The notes under the pieces: generated by a model
The model's database searches: none
What the model was told of the DNA's origin: nothing
Seen by the model: the letters and a program-made list of their open reading frames with translations, nothing else
Translations under genes and position numbers: made by a program
Assembly (NCBI RefSeq): GCF_039596395.1
Contig: NZ_JBCNJT010000002.1
Span: 992,001 to 1,056,000, forward strand
Reading direction: 5' to 3'
Length of the DNA: 64,000 bases
Source: Fluviicola sp.
GTDB taxonomy: Bacteria; Bacteroidota; Bacteroidia; Flavobacteriales_D; Crocinitomicaceae
In this document: one piece after another, positions 26,259 through 34,538 of the stretch
Layout: every line of letters begins with the position of its first letter
How positions within the stretch are numbered: position 1 is the first letter of the stretch

Positions 26259-27452
26259 TTAAGAACGAATCGCTTTGATTCCCGGCAATTCAATTCCTTC
26301 CAAATATTCCAGCATGGCTCCTCCACCAGTGGAAACGTAGCTTACTTTATCCGCCAACCCGAATTGATTGATTGCTGCAACGGAATCACCGCCACCGATC
26401 AGTGAAAATGCGCCTTTCTCAGTTGCACGCACAATTGCCTGGGCAACTTCTACCGTTCCTTTTTGGAAATTACTCATTTCGAATACGCCCATCGGGCCGT
26501 TCCACAAGATCAATTTGGAGTTTTCAATGATTTCAGCACAAGCTTTGATGGATTCCGGACCAACGTCCAGTCCCATCCAACCTGCAGGAATTTGCCCGAT
26601 CGGAACTAATTGTGTGCTTGCATTGTTGTCGAATTTATCTGCAACAATGGTATCTGTAGGAATGTATAAATTCACTCCTTTTGCTTTTGCTTTCTCCAAA
26701 ATTTCGTTGGCTGTTGCCAGGAAATCGTCTTCAACCAACGAGCTTCCTACCGAACCGCCCTGTGCTTTTACAAAGGTATAAGCCATTCCGCCGCCAACGA
26801 TCAGGTTATCTACTTTTTCCAGTAAACGCTCAATGATCGTGATCTTGGAAGAAACCTTCGCCCCACCAACGATTGCCGTCAATGGTTTGTCTTCGCTGTT
26901 CAACACGCGGTCTACACTTTTGATCTCCGCTTCCAGCAGGTATCCGAACATTTTATCGTTCGGGAAGTAGTTGGCAACAACGGTTGTAGAAGCATGAGCG
27001 CGGTGTGCCGTTCCGAATGCATCATTTACGTAGCAATCTCCGTGCTTGGCCAGATCGGCAGCAAAAGAATCCGTTCCTGCTGTTTCCTGCTTGTAGAAAC
27101 GCACGTTTTCCAATAGCAATACTTCTCCCGGTTTCAGGTTCGAGCTCATTTCAAGTGCACTCGCTCCAATACAGTCGGAAGCAAACTTCACGTGTTTTCC
27201 CAACAGGCTTTCAATTTTTCCTACGATGTGGCGCAATGAGAATTTGTCTTCCGGGCCTTCTTTTGGTCTTCCCAGGTGAGACATCAAAACCACGCTTCCG
27301 CCTTTTTCCAAAATGTGCTTGATCGTCGGTAAAGCTGCACGGATTCGCGTATCGTCCGTTACTTCCAGCGTTTCTTTGTTCAAAGGAACATTAAAATCTA
27401 CGCGTACCAATGCACGCTTGTTTTGAAAATCGTAAGTTGCTATTGTTGCCAT
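26259..27452 (-). CDS. pgk: Phosphoglycerate kinase
   Basis: Glycolytic cytosolic enzyme interconverting 1,3-bisphosphoglycerate and 3-phosphoglycerate with ADP/ATP. Substrate-binding [12 protein letters not shown] near residue 16, [26 protein letters not shown], the GGAKVSSKI nucleotide region and the [13 protein letters not shown] loop are all present. Length 397 is normal. It carries the only promoter in the window with both boxes in place. Confidence 0.97.
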   Translation of the reverse strand: MATIATYDFQNKRALVRVDFNVPLNKETLEVTDDTRIRAALPTIKHILEKGGSVVLMSHLGRPKEGPEDKFSLRHIVGKIESLLGKHVKFASDCIGASALEMSSNLKPGEVLLLENVRFYKQETAGTDSFAADLAKHGDCYVNDAFGTAHRAHASTTVVANYFPNDKMFGYLLEAEIKSVDRVLNSEDKPLTAIVGGAKVSSKITIIERLLEKVDNLIVGGGMAYTFVKAQGGSVGSSLVEDDFLATANEILEKAKAKGVNLYIPTDTIVADKFDNNASTQLVPIGQIPAGWMGLDVGPESIKACAEIIENSKLILWNGPMGVFEMSNFQKGTVEVAQAIVRATEKGAFSLIGGGDSVAAINQFGLADKVSYVSTGGGAMLEYLEGIELPGIKAIRS

Positions 27453-27474
27453 TAATGGAATCTTAATTTTGGGG

Positions 27475-27504
27475 CAAAGTTAGGTTAAAACCTGAAAACC
27501 GCAA
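27475..27504 (-). promoter_or_regulatory. pgk promoter (-33 TTG and -7 TAACTTTG)
   Basis: On the minus strand TAACTTTG (27475-27482) matches the Bacteroidota -7 consensus and TTG (27502-27504) lies exactly 19 nt upstream, the typical -33/-7 spacing. The -7 box is 22 nt before the pgk ATG. Confidence 0.65.
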
Positions 27505-27569
27505 ATTTGTAATAGCTGGTAGAACTACATCTGATCGAATATCCAAACTTTTCCCACAGATGCGCGGTT

Positions 27570-28385
27570 TCAAGCTAATAAAAACCACAATCCCATCAAG
27601 CCAAGCGGTAATTCCCACATGAATTCCAGGCGCAGCTGATAGCCTATCAGAAACGGAATCAAGTGCCCGACCGCTCCGCAAAGAATCGTGAACGGAAGCA
27701 GCCAGTGAAAGCCCAGTAAACACGTTTGTATTCCAAGAGCAATGATCAACAATGCAAATCCTGCATAGCGCGCTTTTTGTGCCCCGATCAGTTGCGGAAT
27801 GGTTGACAGGGATTTCGGGTCGTGAGCCAGATCGCGGTTATCGAAAGGAATGATCTGCGCAAAAACGGCGATGAAAACCAGCAAAGGGATTTCCCAACCT
27901 GCCCGTGTCAATTGTTTATTCGAAGCAAAGGGAATCAGAACGATCAGCACCCAACTGGTGGAAATCAGGATGTTTTTAGCAAAGGGAATATTCCGGATCC
28001 CGTTCCCGATTACCGGAAGCGGGAGAGCGTAGAGTGCTACAATCACCAGGTTGATTCCTATCAGGATAATAGCTTCTTTCGTAATGGGAATGTAAAGAAT
28101 ACAAGCGCAGCAGGCCAGGAGGTTGACAATGAACCAAATAACCTGGAAGGTATACGTGTTCTGCATCCAGAGCAAACGACGGTTGGAGCGCACGGTATGT
28201 TTGAGTTGCCGCAGGCGGAACAGGCGGTGCAACTGGTAAGCACTTACCGTTCCGGTAAAACTCCAGATTGCAAACAATTCCAGGTGGCGTAATTGAAAAT
28301 AACTTCCGATCCCATAGACCAGACTTGTGACGCATAAAGCAACCCAGCTATTGCTATATATCAATATGCTGAGAGCCGTCCTCAT
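27570..28385 (-). CDS. UbiA-like polytopic membrane protein
   Basis: About eight hydrophobic helices over 271 residues. The stretch FDNRDLAHDPKSLST near residue 178-190 resembles the second Asp-rich motif of UbiA prenyltransferases, and the spacing of helices fits that superfamily. The first Asp-rich motif (NDxxD) expected near residue 50 is not visible; the corresponding place reads VSAYQLHRLFRL. It may be a UbiA homologue with altered or lost prenyl-diphosphate chemistry. Its start is one nt after the stop of the glycosyltransferase 9 gene, so it is the last gene of the tatA-to-UbiA operon. Confidence 0.6.
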   Translation of the reverse strand: MRTALSILIYSNSWVALCVTSLVYGIGSYFQLRHLELFAIWSFTGTVSAYQLHRLFRLRQLKHTVRSNRRLLWMQNTYTFQVIWFIVNLLACCACILYIPITKEAIILIGINLVIVALYALPLPVIGNGIRNIPFAKNILISTSWVLIVLIPFASNKQLTRAGWEIPLLVFIAVFAQIIPFDNRDLAHDPKSLSTIPQLIGAQKARYAGFALLIIALGIQTCLLGFHWLLPFTILCGAVGHLIPFLIGYQLRLEFMWELPLGLMGLWFLLA

Positions 28386-28386
28386 G

Positions 28387-29403
28387 TTATCTCAGGATTT
28401 CGTTGAATACGCTTTCAACGGAAATGTCGGAAATGCAATCGCATTCTTTTTTTGCAGCGCATTTTTCACAGTTGGGGTCATACACCAATGCGGTGGAATG
28501 CTTGCCCAAAGGCCTCCATCTTCCCGGATGAATGGGAATTCTCGGCGAAAATAACCCGATGGCTTTCACATCCATAAAACCGGCTATGTGAAGCGGCCCG
28601 GTGCTGCAGGCAACCAAAGCCGAAGCGTTTTTGATCAGCCAGATCAATTGATCGATAGTCAGTTTCCCGGTAGAATCATGACACTTATCGACAACCGGAA
28701 TGAGATTGCGGAATTGTTTTCCTTCGGGTTCTGTTCCTGTAAAAACAACTTCGTAACCGTTTCCGATCAACTCAACCGCTAACTGAGTGTATTTCTCAAT
28801 TGGCCATTCACGGGCACTTCCTTGTGATTTAGGATGCAGTACCACGTACTTCTTTTTCAAAAGTGTTTCAAATTCTTCCGGAAGCTCTTGCTTTTCAATC
28901 GCAAAATGAGAAGTATAGGTATTTACCTGCTCAAAGGTCGGAATTTCGGTAAGCCCGAACGGACGAAGCAATTCAAAATTCAGTTGTGACTCGTGGAGCG
29001 GGGATTTTTTACGGGTAAAATTGGGCCTGACATTGCAGGTGCTCAAATGGAACATGCGGTGTGAAGTTCCGATACGCATGGGAACTTTGGCCTTTTTGAA
29101 TAATTTTGCCAGTTCTTTTTTCGGAAAAACGTGGACTACTGCATCAATTCCGAGGCTTTCAATGGCATCTGCCTGTTCTTTTTTCGATAGGGTAAACAGA
29201 TCGTCGGCCTTTACAATATCATCGATTGCCGCGTAGTATTTGACAATAGGTGCCGTATAATTCCGGCAAATAAATGTAATGCGGCAGGTCGGGAATTGTT
29301 CTTTCAGCCAGGCGGTGATCGGAAGGGTAAGAAGTACGTCGCCAATGCTGTCCACGCGACTGATTGCAATGTGTTTTCCGTTCCAATTCTTATTTTCCTT
29401 CAC
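28387..29403 (-). CDS. Glycosyltransferase family 9 (heptosyltransferase-like)
   Basis: Cytosolic or peripheral GT-B enzyme, expected to add a heptose or related sugar to lipopolysaccharide core. N-terminal ISRVDSIGDVLLTLPI, the VVLHPKSQGSAREWPIEKY centre and the STGPLHIAGF signature are typical of GT9. A cysteine-rich tail, YDPNCEKCAAKKECDCIS, near residue 315 (four or five Cys) is uncommon in standard WaaC/WaaF and could bind metal. Overlaps the preceding GT2 gene by 14 nt, indicating coupling. Confidence 0.85.
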   Translation of the reverse strand: MKENKNWNGKHIAISRVDSIGDVLLTLPITAWLKEQFPTCRITFICRNYTAPIVKYYAAIDDIVKADDLFTLSKKEQADAIESLGIDAVVHVFPKKELAKLFKKAKVPMRIGTSHRMFHLSTCNVRPNFTRKKSPLHESQLNFELLRPFGLTEIPTFEQVNTYTSHFAIEKQELPEEFETLLKKKYVVLHPKSQGSAREWPIEKYTQLAVELIGNGYEVVFTGTEPEGKQFRNLIPVVDKCHDSTGKLTIDQLIWLIKNASALVACSTGPLHIAGFMDVKAIGLFSPRIPIHPGRWRPLGKHSTALVYDPNCEKCAAKKECDCISDISVESVFNEILR

Positions 29404-30145
29404 GATTCAGTCTTCTTAGTTCTTTGTACTTTAAAACGTTGGATTGGGCGCTGATCTGGGCAATTTTGAATCCTTTCCAGCCGTCCAGGAATCCTAATTT
29501 AATAAAATACATCGCAACAAAACGGCCCAAAGCACTAATTGCGGGTTTAAGTGGTCCCACTTTTTTGCCTTTGGCATGGAATTTTTTGGCTGTCAGCAGT
29601 GAATATTTATCCGCTCTTGCACGATGATCTTCATACGAATAGTAGGAATAATGTTCCAGTACGCCTTTGAAAATTTTGACCTCGGAAGGAGGGTGCACCA
29701 GTTCTTCGTGCACGTATTCGCCCGACCAGTAAGATCCCTCTTTCGGGAACAACCGCGGTTTGATATCCGGGTACCAGCCACTGTGGCGGATCCATTTCCC
29801 CATGTAATTCGTCATGCGGTTCACAGAATAAGTACCTGTGAATCCTTTTTCCTTTTCTGCTTTGATTTCCTGGTACAATGCTTCACTCAGTGCTTCATCG
29901 GCATCGAGAGAAAGAATATAATCGGAAGAAACGAGGCTGTTCAGGTAATTTTTACTGGCAGAATAGCCTTCCCATACCCTTTGCTCGAAGCGAACAGGGT
30001 ATTTTGCACAAATTTCGGCTGTTCTGTCGGAAGAAAAAGCATCGAGTACAATGATCTCATCTGCCAGGTCGCGAATGGATTTCAGGCAGCGTTCGATGTT
30101 GCGCTCTTCATTTAACGTGATGATGACAACTGCAAGCGAATTCAT
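29390..30145 (-). CDS. Glycosyltransferase family 2 (WaaE/KdtX-like)
   Basis: GT-A fold inverting glycosyltransferase, probably LPS core-modifying. The start is the ATG giving MNSLAVVIITLNEERNI, since the longer form only adds seven residues before the conserved VVIITLNEE. Nucleotide-sugar motifs: VLDAFSSDRT and the LDADEALSE (DxD-like). The tail has SALGRFVAMYFIKLGFLDG, a membrane-associating segment seen in WaaE-like enzymes. Sits 10 nt after the lytic transglycosylase gene and overlaps the GT9 gene. Confidence 0.87.
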   Translation of the reverse strand: MNSLAVVIITLNEERNIERCLKSIRDLADEIIVLDAFSSDRTAEICAKYPVRFEQRVWEGYSASKNYLNSLVSSDYILSLDADEALSEALYQEIKAEKEKGFTGTYSVNRMTNYMGKWIRHSGWYPDIKPRLFPKEGSYWSGEYVHEELVHPPSEVKIFKGVLEHYSYYSYEDHRARADKYSLLTAKKFHAKGKKVGPLKPAISALGRFVAMYFIKLGFLDGWKGFKIAQISAQSNVLKYKELRRLNREGK

Positions 30146-30155
30146 AAAAGAAAGT

Positions 30156-31757
30156 TTATTTGACACGTATGCGCTGTCCTACACGTATGCGGCTTGCAGA
30201 AACTCCCGGATTCAGGCGAGCCAATTGGTTCATCGTTAATCCGTGTCTGGAAGCGATTTTGGAGAAGGTATCCCCGCTTCGCACCGAATAATATTTTTTG
30301 GCAACAGGGAGAGGAGTTTGAACAGGAGGAATGATGGTTTTGTTCCCGGCATTCTCTATGCTGTCTGCAACTGCTTCCTGGTATGCTTCATTTTCCACAG
30401 TGGTGCTGACCTTCGTTTGTATCTTCAGCAACTGGTTTACCGTAATCCGCGCGGTTGTGAGGTCGTTCCAATCCATCAATTCCTGGATCGCTACATTGTA
30501 TTGTGCTGCGATGCTTCCAAGGCTTTCTCCCGGCTTCACTTTGTGATACGTGTAATTGATCGTTGTAATCACTTTGGTTTTAGGAACATCAATTTTAGTT
30601 GCCGGATTGGAAATAACCAGCTGATCGTTTTGAGGATCAACGGCCACATCAGTAGGTAAAGTGTTCCGGTACCCGCCAATACCGTAGATGCGTTGTTCCA
30701 GCGCATAAAGCGAATCTTCCAGGCTCACCAGTAAACCGATCTTTTGAAGCGGCCCGGTTACACATTGCTGTGGAAACGTCGGTGGAATGTATGATGTCTT
30801 GTAAACCGGGTTCAGGCTTTGGATATCTTCCACCGACCAGGAAACCAGTTTTTCAATGGTTTGCATGTGAATACCGCGGTTCAGGCAAAGTGTATCCAAT
30901 TGGTAGAAATGCATTTTCGGTTCTGCCGGAAGCAAATTGTGTTCCGCATGGTAAGTCATCAGGTAAGTTGCGGCGATGAAATTCGGTACGTAACCCTGTG
31001 TTTCGCGCGGCAAAAATGGCCGTACTTCCCAATACGTTCTTTTTCCTCCTGAGCGGCGGATAGCTTTGTTCACGTTACCCGGACCAGCATTGTAAGCTGC
31101 CAAAGCCAGGTTCCAGTCACCGTAGATGTCGTACAGTTTTTTCAGGTAGCGGCAAGCAGCATCCGTTGATTTTGCAGGGTCCATACGTTCATCCAGGTAG
31201 GAATTTTCCTTCAGGCCGTATTGCTTCCCGGTTGCATACATGAATTGCCACAAACCCAATGCTCCGGCTCTGGATTTTACCTGTGGCCGCAAACCGCTTT
31301 CGATAACAGAAAGGTATTTCAATTCAAGCGGAAGTCCGTATTCGGCCAGCTTTTCTTCGTAAAGGTCAAAATACAAACGGCCACGGCCCAATGCTACGCG
31401 AACAAAATTCCGGCGGTTTTGAGCAAAAAATTTGATGGTTGTCAGTGAAACGTTGTTGCAATCAAAGCCAAAAGAGGAGATTTCGTTCAGTTTCGCCAGG
31501 CGCTTGCAGTAATCTTCGTCCGAAAAGGATGGAATAGTACCTGCTTCGTAATCCAGCGCATCTACAATGGAATCGTAATTGGTTCCTTTGGAGAAATCGT
31601 CGTAATAAAGACTCAGGCTCTGATCAACTATTCGGATAAATACTTCCCCGGTTACTGTGTCCTTTACAGGAGGTTTCTGTCTGCGCTGCGCTATCAAATC
31701 GGTTGAGTTCAGCAACGTGATAAAAAGCAAAAGAAGTACGGTTCCGAATCGTTTCAT
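30156..31757 (-). CDS. Lytic murein transglycosylase with two LysM domains (MltD-like)
   Basis: Periplasmic peptidoglycan-cleaving enzyme. Start at 31757 gives MKRFGTVLLLLFITLLNSTD, a signal sequence. SLT domain: LPLELKYLSVIESGLRPQV holds the catalytic Glu153, and ALGLWQFMYATGKQYGL and AYNAGPGNVNKAI follow. Two C-terminal LysM repeats (about 410-455 and 490-533) bind glycan: YHKVKPGESLGSIAAQYNV and YYSVRSGDTFSKIASRHGL. The layout SLT-linker-LysM-LysM is that of MltD. It sits 13 nt after gatA and 10 nt before GT2 in the same transcript. Confidence 0.92.
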   Translation of the reverse strand: MKRFGTVLLLLFITLLNSTDLIAQRRQKPPVKDTVTGEVFIRIVDQSLSLYYDDFSKGTNYDSIVDALDYEAGTIPSFSDEDYCKRLAKLNEISSFGFDCNNVSLTTIKFFAQNRRNFVRVALGRGRLYFDLYEEKLAEYGLPLELKYLSVIESGLRPQVKSRAGALGLWQFMYATGKQYGLKENSYLDERMDPAKSTDAACRYLKKLYDIYGDWNLALAAYNAGPGNVNKAIRRSGGKRTYWEVRPFLPRETQGYVPNFIAATYLMTYHAEHNLLPAEPKMHFYQLDTLCLNRGIHMQTIEKLVSWSVEDIQSLNPVYKTSYIPPTFPQQCVTGPLQKIGLLVSLEDSLYALEQRIYGIGGYRNTLPTDVAVDPQNDQLVISNPATKIDVPKTKVITTINYTYHKVKPGESLGSIAAQYNVAIQELMDWNDLTTARITVNQLLKIQTKVSTTVENEAYQEAVADSIENAGNKTIIPPVQTPLPVAKKYYSVRSGDTFSKIASRHGLTMNQLARLNPGVSASRIRVGQRIRVK

Positions 31758-31770
31758 AGGCAAAATGGGA

Positions 31771-33177
31771 TTAATTATGTGCGATCTGATTTGCCAATGA
31801 GAAAATTGCTTCTTCATTGAAATCGTCAGCCATAATCTGTAAACTCATGGGTAATCCGTTGCTATGCGTTCCCTGTGGAATTGCAATCGCCGGATTTCCT
31901 GTTAAGTTCGCATGTACGGTAAAAATGTCTTGTAAGTACATCTGGATCGGGTCGTTGATAGATCCGAACTCAAATGCAGTAGAAGGAGTGGTCGGTAAGA
32001 TCATCAGGTCATATTGACTGAAAATCTCTTTGGTTTTGTTTTTCAAAACACGTCTTACCTTCATTCCTTTGGTGTAATAAGCATCGTAATATCCGTGAGA
32101 TAATACGAATGTTCCTGCCATAATACGTCTTTTCACTTCCGGGCCGAATCCTTCCGAACGGGAAAGGGTGTAGGTTTGTTCTACTCCTTTAGCTTCCGGG
32201 GATTGATACCCATAGTGAACACCGTCAAACCGGGAAAGGTTGGAAGATGCTTCCGCGGTGGTTAATACGTAATAAGTCGGAACCAAATATTCCAGGTAAG
32301 GAAAACTTACTCCTTCAACGGTATGGCCCAAAGCACGCAGGTCCGCAATGATTTTTTCCATCATGGCACGAACTTCCGCATCCATACTTTCGTTTTCGAG
32401 TGCTTCCTTCAAATAAGCAATTTTCTTTTTCCCGATTGCGGGAATGTCTGTAGAGAAACCAAGCGGTTTGGAAGAACTGGTTGCATCCATCGGATCTTTT
32501 CCGGCGATTACTTCCATGACCAAAACCGTATCTTCCAGGTTGTTTGCAAACGGGCCGATCTGATCAAAAGAAGAGGCGTAAGCAATTAGGCCGTAGCGGC
32601 TCACTCTTCCGTATGTCGGTTTGAATCCGTAAGTTCCTGTGAAAGAAGCCGGTTGTCTGATGGACCCACCGGTATCCGATCCCAATGCAACGGTGCACAT
32701 TCCTGCAGAAACAGAAACGGCAGAACCCCCGGAAGAACCTCCCGGTACGTGCGTTGGTCTCAAGTTGTTTTTCACCGGACCGTAAGCGGAATTTTCGTTG
32801 GAACTTCCCATCGCAAACTCGTCGCAGTTCAAACGGCCGATAATTACAGCATCTTCTGCTAAAAGCCGCTCTACGACCGTTGCAGAGTAAAGCGATTCGA
32901 ACCCGCCCAGGATTTTGGAGCTTGCGCTCACTTGATGTCCTTTGTAACAAATGTTATCCTTCAATCCGATCACCATGCCGGCTAATCTGCCTGCTTTTCC
33001 GGAAGTCCGTTTCTGATCTACCACACGAGCCTGTTCCAATGCGCTTTCGGTAAATACTTCCAGGAAGGCATTCAGATGGTTGTTTTTTTCAATTTGCTCT
33101 AAGTAGGAAAGCACGATACTCTCCACAGTTTTCCCTGCGGAGAGTGCAACTTTAACTTCCGAAAATGTTTTATACAT
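31771..33177 (-). CDS. gatA: Asp-tRNA(Asn)/Glu-tRNA(Gln) amidotransferase subunit A
   Basis: Amidase subunit releasing ammonia from glutamine for GatCAB. The Ser-cisSer-Lys triad is intact: Lys73 in GLKDNICYKG, Ser148 in PGGSSGGSA and nucleophile Ser172 in GSDTGGSIRQP. Length 468 fits GatA. Lies between tatA (27 nt upstream) and the lytic transglycosylase, an operon unusual for a translation gene. Confidence 0.94.
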   Translation of the reverse strand: MYKTFSEVKVALSAGKTVESIVLSYLEQIEKNNHLNAFLEVFTESALEQARVVDQKRTSGKAGRLAGMVIGLKDNICYKGHQVSASSKILGGFESLYSATVVERLLAEDAVIIGRLNCDEFAMGSSNENSAYGPVKNNLRPTHVPGGSSGGSAVSVSAGMCTVALGSDTGGSIRQPASFTGTYGFKPTYGRVSRYGLIAYASSFDQIGPFANNLEDTVLVMEVIAGKDPMDATSSSKPLGFSTDIPAIGKKKIAYLKEALENESMDAEVRAMMEKIIADLRALGHTVEGVSFPYLEYLVPTYYVLTTAEASSNLSRFDGVHYGYQSPEAKGVEQTYTLSRSEGFGPEVKRRIMAGTFVLSHGYYDAYYTKGMKVRRVLKNKTKEIFSQYDLMILPTTPSTAFEFGSINDPIQMYLQDIFTVHANLTGNPAIAIPQGTHSNGLPMSLQIMADDFNEEAIFSLANQIAHN

Positions 33178-33204
33178 GTAGAATGGATTGGCTTAAGCTT
33201 AAAT

Positions 33205-33378
33205 CTATTTTTTCTCTTCCGTAGTGGATGGAGCAGCTCCGTCTTCGCCTTTGCTAGCGTCTTTGAATTCCTTGATCCCTTTTCCAAGACCTTTCATTAA
33301 TTCAGGAATTTTTTTACCTCCGAATAACAAAAGAACAACTGCAAGGATTAAAATAATTTCTGTTGCACCTAATTTCAT
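33205..33378 (-). CDS. tatA: Sec-independent protein translocase protein TatA
   Basis: Small 57-residue pore-forming component of the twin-arginine translocase. Translation gives [20 protein letters not shown] followed by [20 protein letters not shown]: one membrane helix, the [17 protein letters not shown] hinge and amphipathic helix diagnostic of TatA/E, and a short charged tail ([16 protein letters not shown]). No TatC is in the window. First gene of the tatA-gatA operon with a -7-type box at 33395-33402 (minus strand TAATTTTG). Confidence 0.92.
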   Translation of the reverse strand: MKLGATEIILILAVVLLLFGGKKIPELMKGLGKGIKEFKDASKGEDGAAPSTTEEKK

Positions 33379-33394
33379 AACTTCTAATTTGTTG

Positions 33395-33402
33395 CAAAAT
33401 TA
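33395..33402 (-). promoter_or_regulatory. Candidate -7 box for the tatA operon
   Basis: TAATTTTG on the minus strand matches TAnnTTTG, 16 nt before the tatA ATG. No -33 TTG at regular spacing. Confidence 0.4.
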
Positions 33403-33495
33403 AGGAAATATAAGTTAAGATGAGTGTTAAAAATGCGACTGTCGGGCATTTGATCGAAAAAACCTGAATTTTTAACGAATCTTATTTCGCCGGGA

Positions 33496-33858
33496 TCAGC
33501 TGTTTGGTTGATCCGGTGAGAATTCCTGAAGGGCTTTTTCCAGGGCTTTTAAGATACGTACGCGTTTGGTTCCGCGAATTAATCCGGCAGGTAACCGCTC
33601 AAACCAACTTTGCCAATAATGTTCCAATCCGTTGTTGAATCGCTTGGTAGAAGGGTGGACCTTCATTGAAAAATAGGCTTTTGCAACCTTTAACTGATCT
33701 ATGGAAGCAAATTGAAATGTAAAGGAGCATTCCCGGACAAAATAGACCCATTCACCTTTTTCCGATGAATTTTGAATGGGAAAACCACCGATATGAGAAG
33801 TGGACATATAATCGATATGTTCTTCCGGGTTTGTTTTCTCTTTCCAGTGTTTCGACAT
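33496..33858 (-). CDS. Conserved-looking hypothetical protein
   Basis: A 120-residue soluble protein, family not recognised. Start chosen at 33858 (MSKHWKEKTNPEEHIDYMST) because the frame extends upstream into the previous gene. The middle has a beta-rich WVYFVRECSFTFQFASIDQL stretch and the C-terminal half is basic (FERLPAGLIRGTKRVRILKALE), suggesting nucleic acid or partner binding, which is speculative. Ten nt after the 33869-34513 gene, so likely co-transcribed. Confidence 0.55.
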   Translation of the reverse strand: MSKHWKEKTNPEEHIDYMSTSHIGGFPIQNSSEKGEWVYFVRECSFTFQFASIDQLKVAKAYFSMKVHPSTKRFNNGLEHYWQSWFERLPAGLIRGTKRVRILKALEKALQEFSPDQPNS

Positions 33859-33868
33859 TTCCGGAGGA

Positions 33869-34513
33869 TTATTCTTTGATGTAAACCAGCTTTTTCCCGG
33901 TAAACAAACCCGCTTCCAAACGTTCCCACTGCTCATAAGTAGGAGCAAGAATGGCTACTTCCGAACCGTAACGCGTGATGGTATTCACCTGCAAAATAGA
34001 CTGAAACAGCGGCTGGTAGCTCAATTCGCTGTGAACGATGGTCATTTTTCCTCCTGCAAAAGTAACAATGCTTGGCTCGAAATAAGATCCTTCGTGGAAG
34101 TTGATCACGTATTTGTTGGTGTTGATCTTAATGAATGTATTCATGGAACCTTCCCCGGCAATAACCAGTTTGGACTCAATTCCGTAGTAATAGTTTTCTC
34201 CTTCCAGCACGCAGGGAACAGAATCATTGGCCTTGATCCCGAACAAATAATTTCCTCTTACCTGTAATTTGGAAGATTCACGTACCTGTTCGCGTGAAAT
34301 GCTGGCAATAGCAACGGTAACAATGGAGATACCTTTTTCATCAATGACATAGGTCACCTGCGAATCACTACTTTTGTATTTTCCAAAGTGAATTTTGTCT
34401 GTTGTCAGCTGGGCACTGCTTCCGAAAGGAAGCGGGTCTGAGAACTGAACACTTTTTTGGGAAAAACTGAAAAATTGAAGGGAAAGGGTAAAAACAAGAA
34501 GAACTTTTTTCAT
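33869..34513 (-). CDS. Secreted hypothetical protein
   Basis: Exported 214-residue protein with signal peptide MKKVLLVFTLSLQFFSFSQ. The mature part is mostly short beta strands (FGKYKSSDSQVTYVIDEKGI, YYYGIESKLVIAGEGSMNTF). No enzymatic motif or named family seen. Divergent from recJ and followed by a small hypothetical gene. Confidence 0.55.
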   Translation of the reverse strand: MKKVLLVFTLSLQFFSFSQKSVQFSDPLPFGSSAQLTTDKIHFGKYKSSDSQVTYVIDEKGISIVTVAIASISREQVRESSKLQVRGNYLFGIKANDSVPCVLEGENYYYGIESKLVIAGEGSMNTFIKINTNKYVINFHEGSYFEPSIVTFAGGKMTIVHSELSYQPLFQSILQVNTITRYGSEVAILAPTYEQWERLEAGLFTGKKLVYIKE

Positions 34514-34538
34514 AACTTATATTAGAAAACGGAAATTT

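Noticed and set aside
32653-32862. Overlapping ORFs opposite gatA
   Set aside because: Anti-sense frames with biased composition but no family; gatA explains the region.
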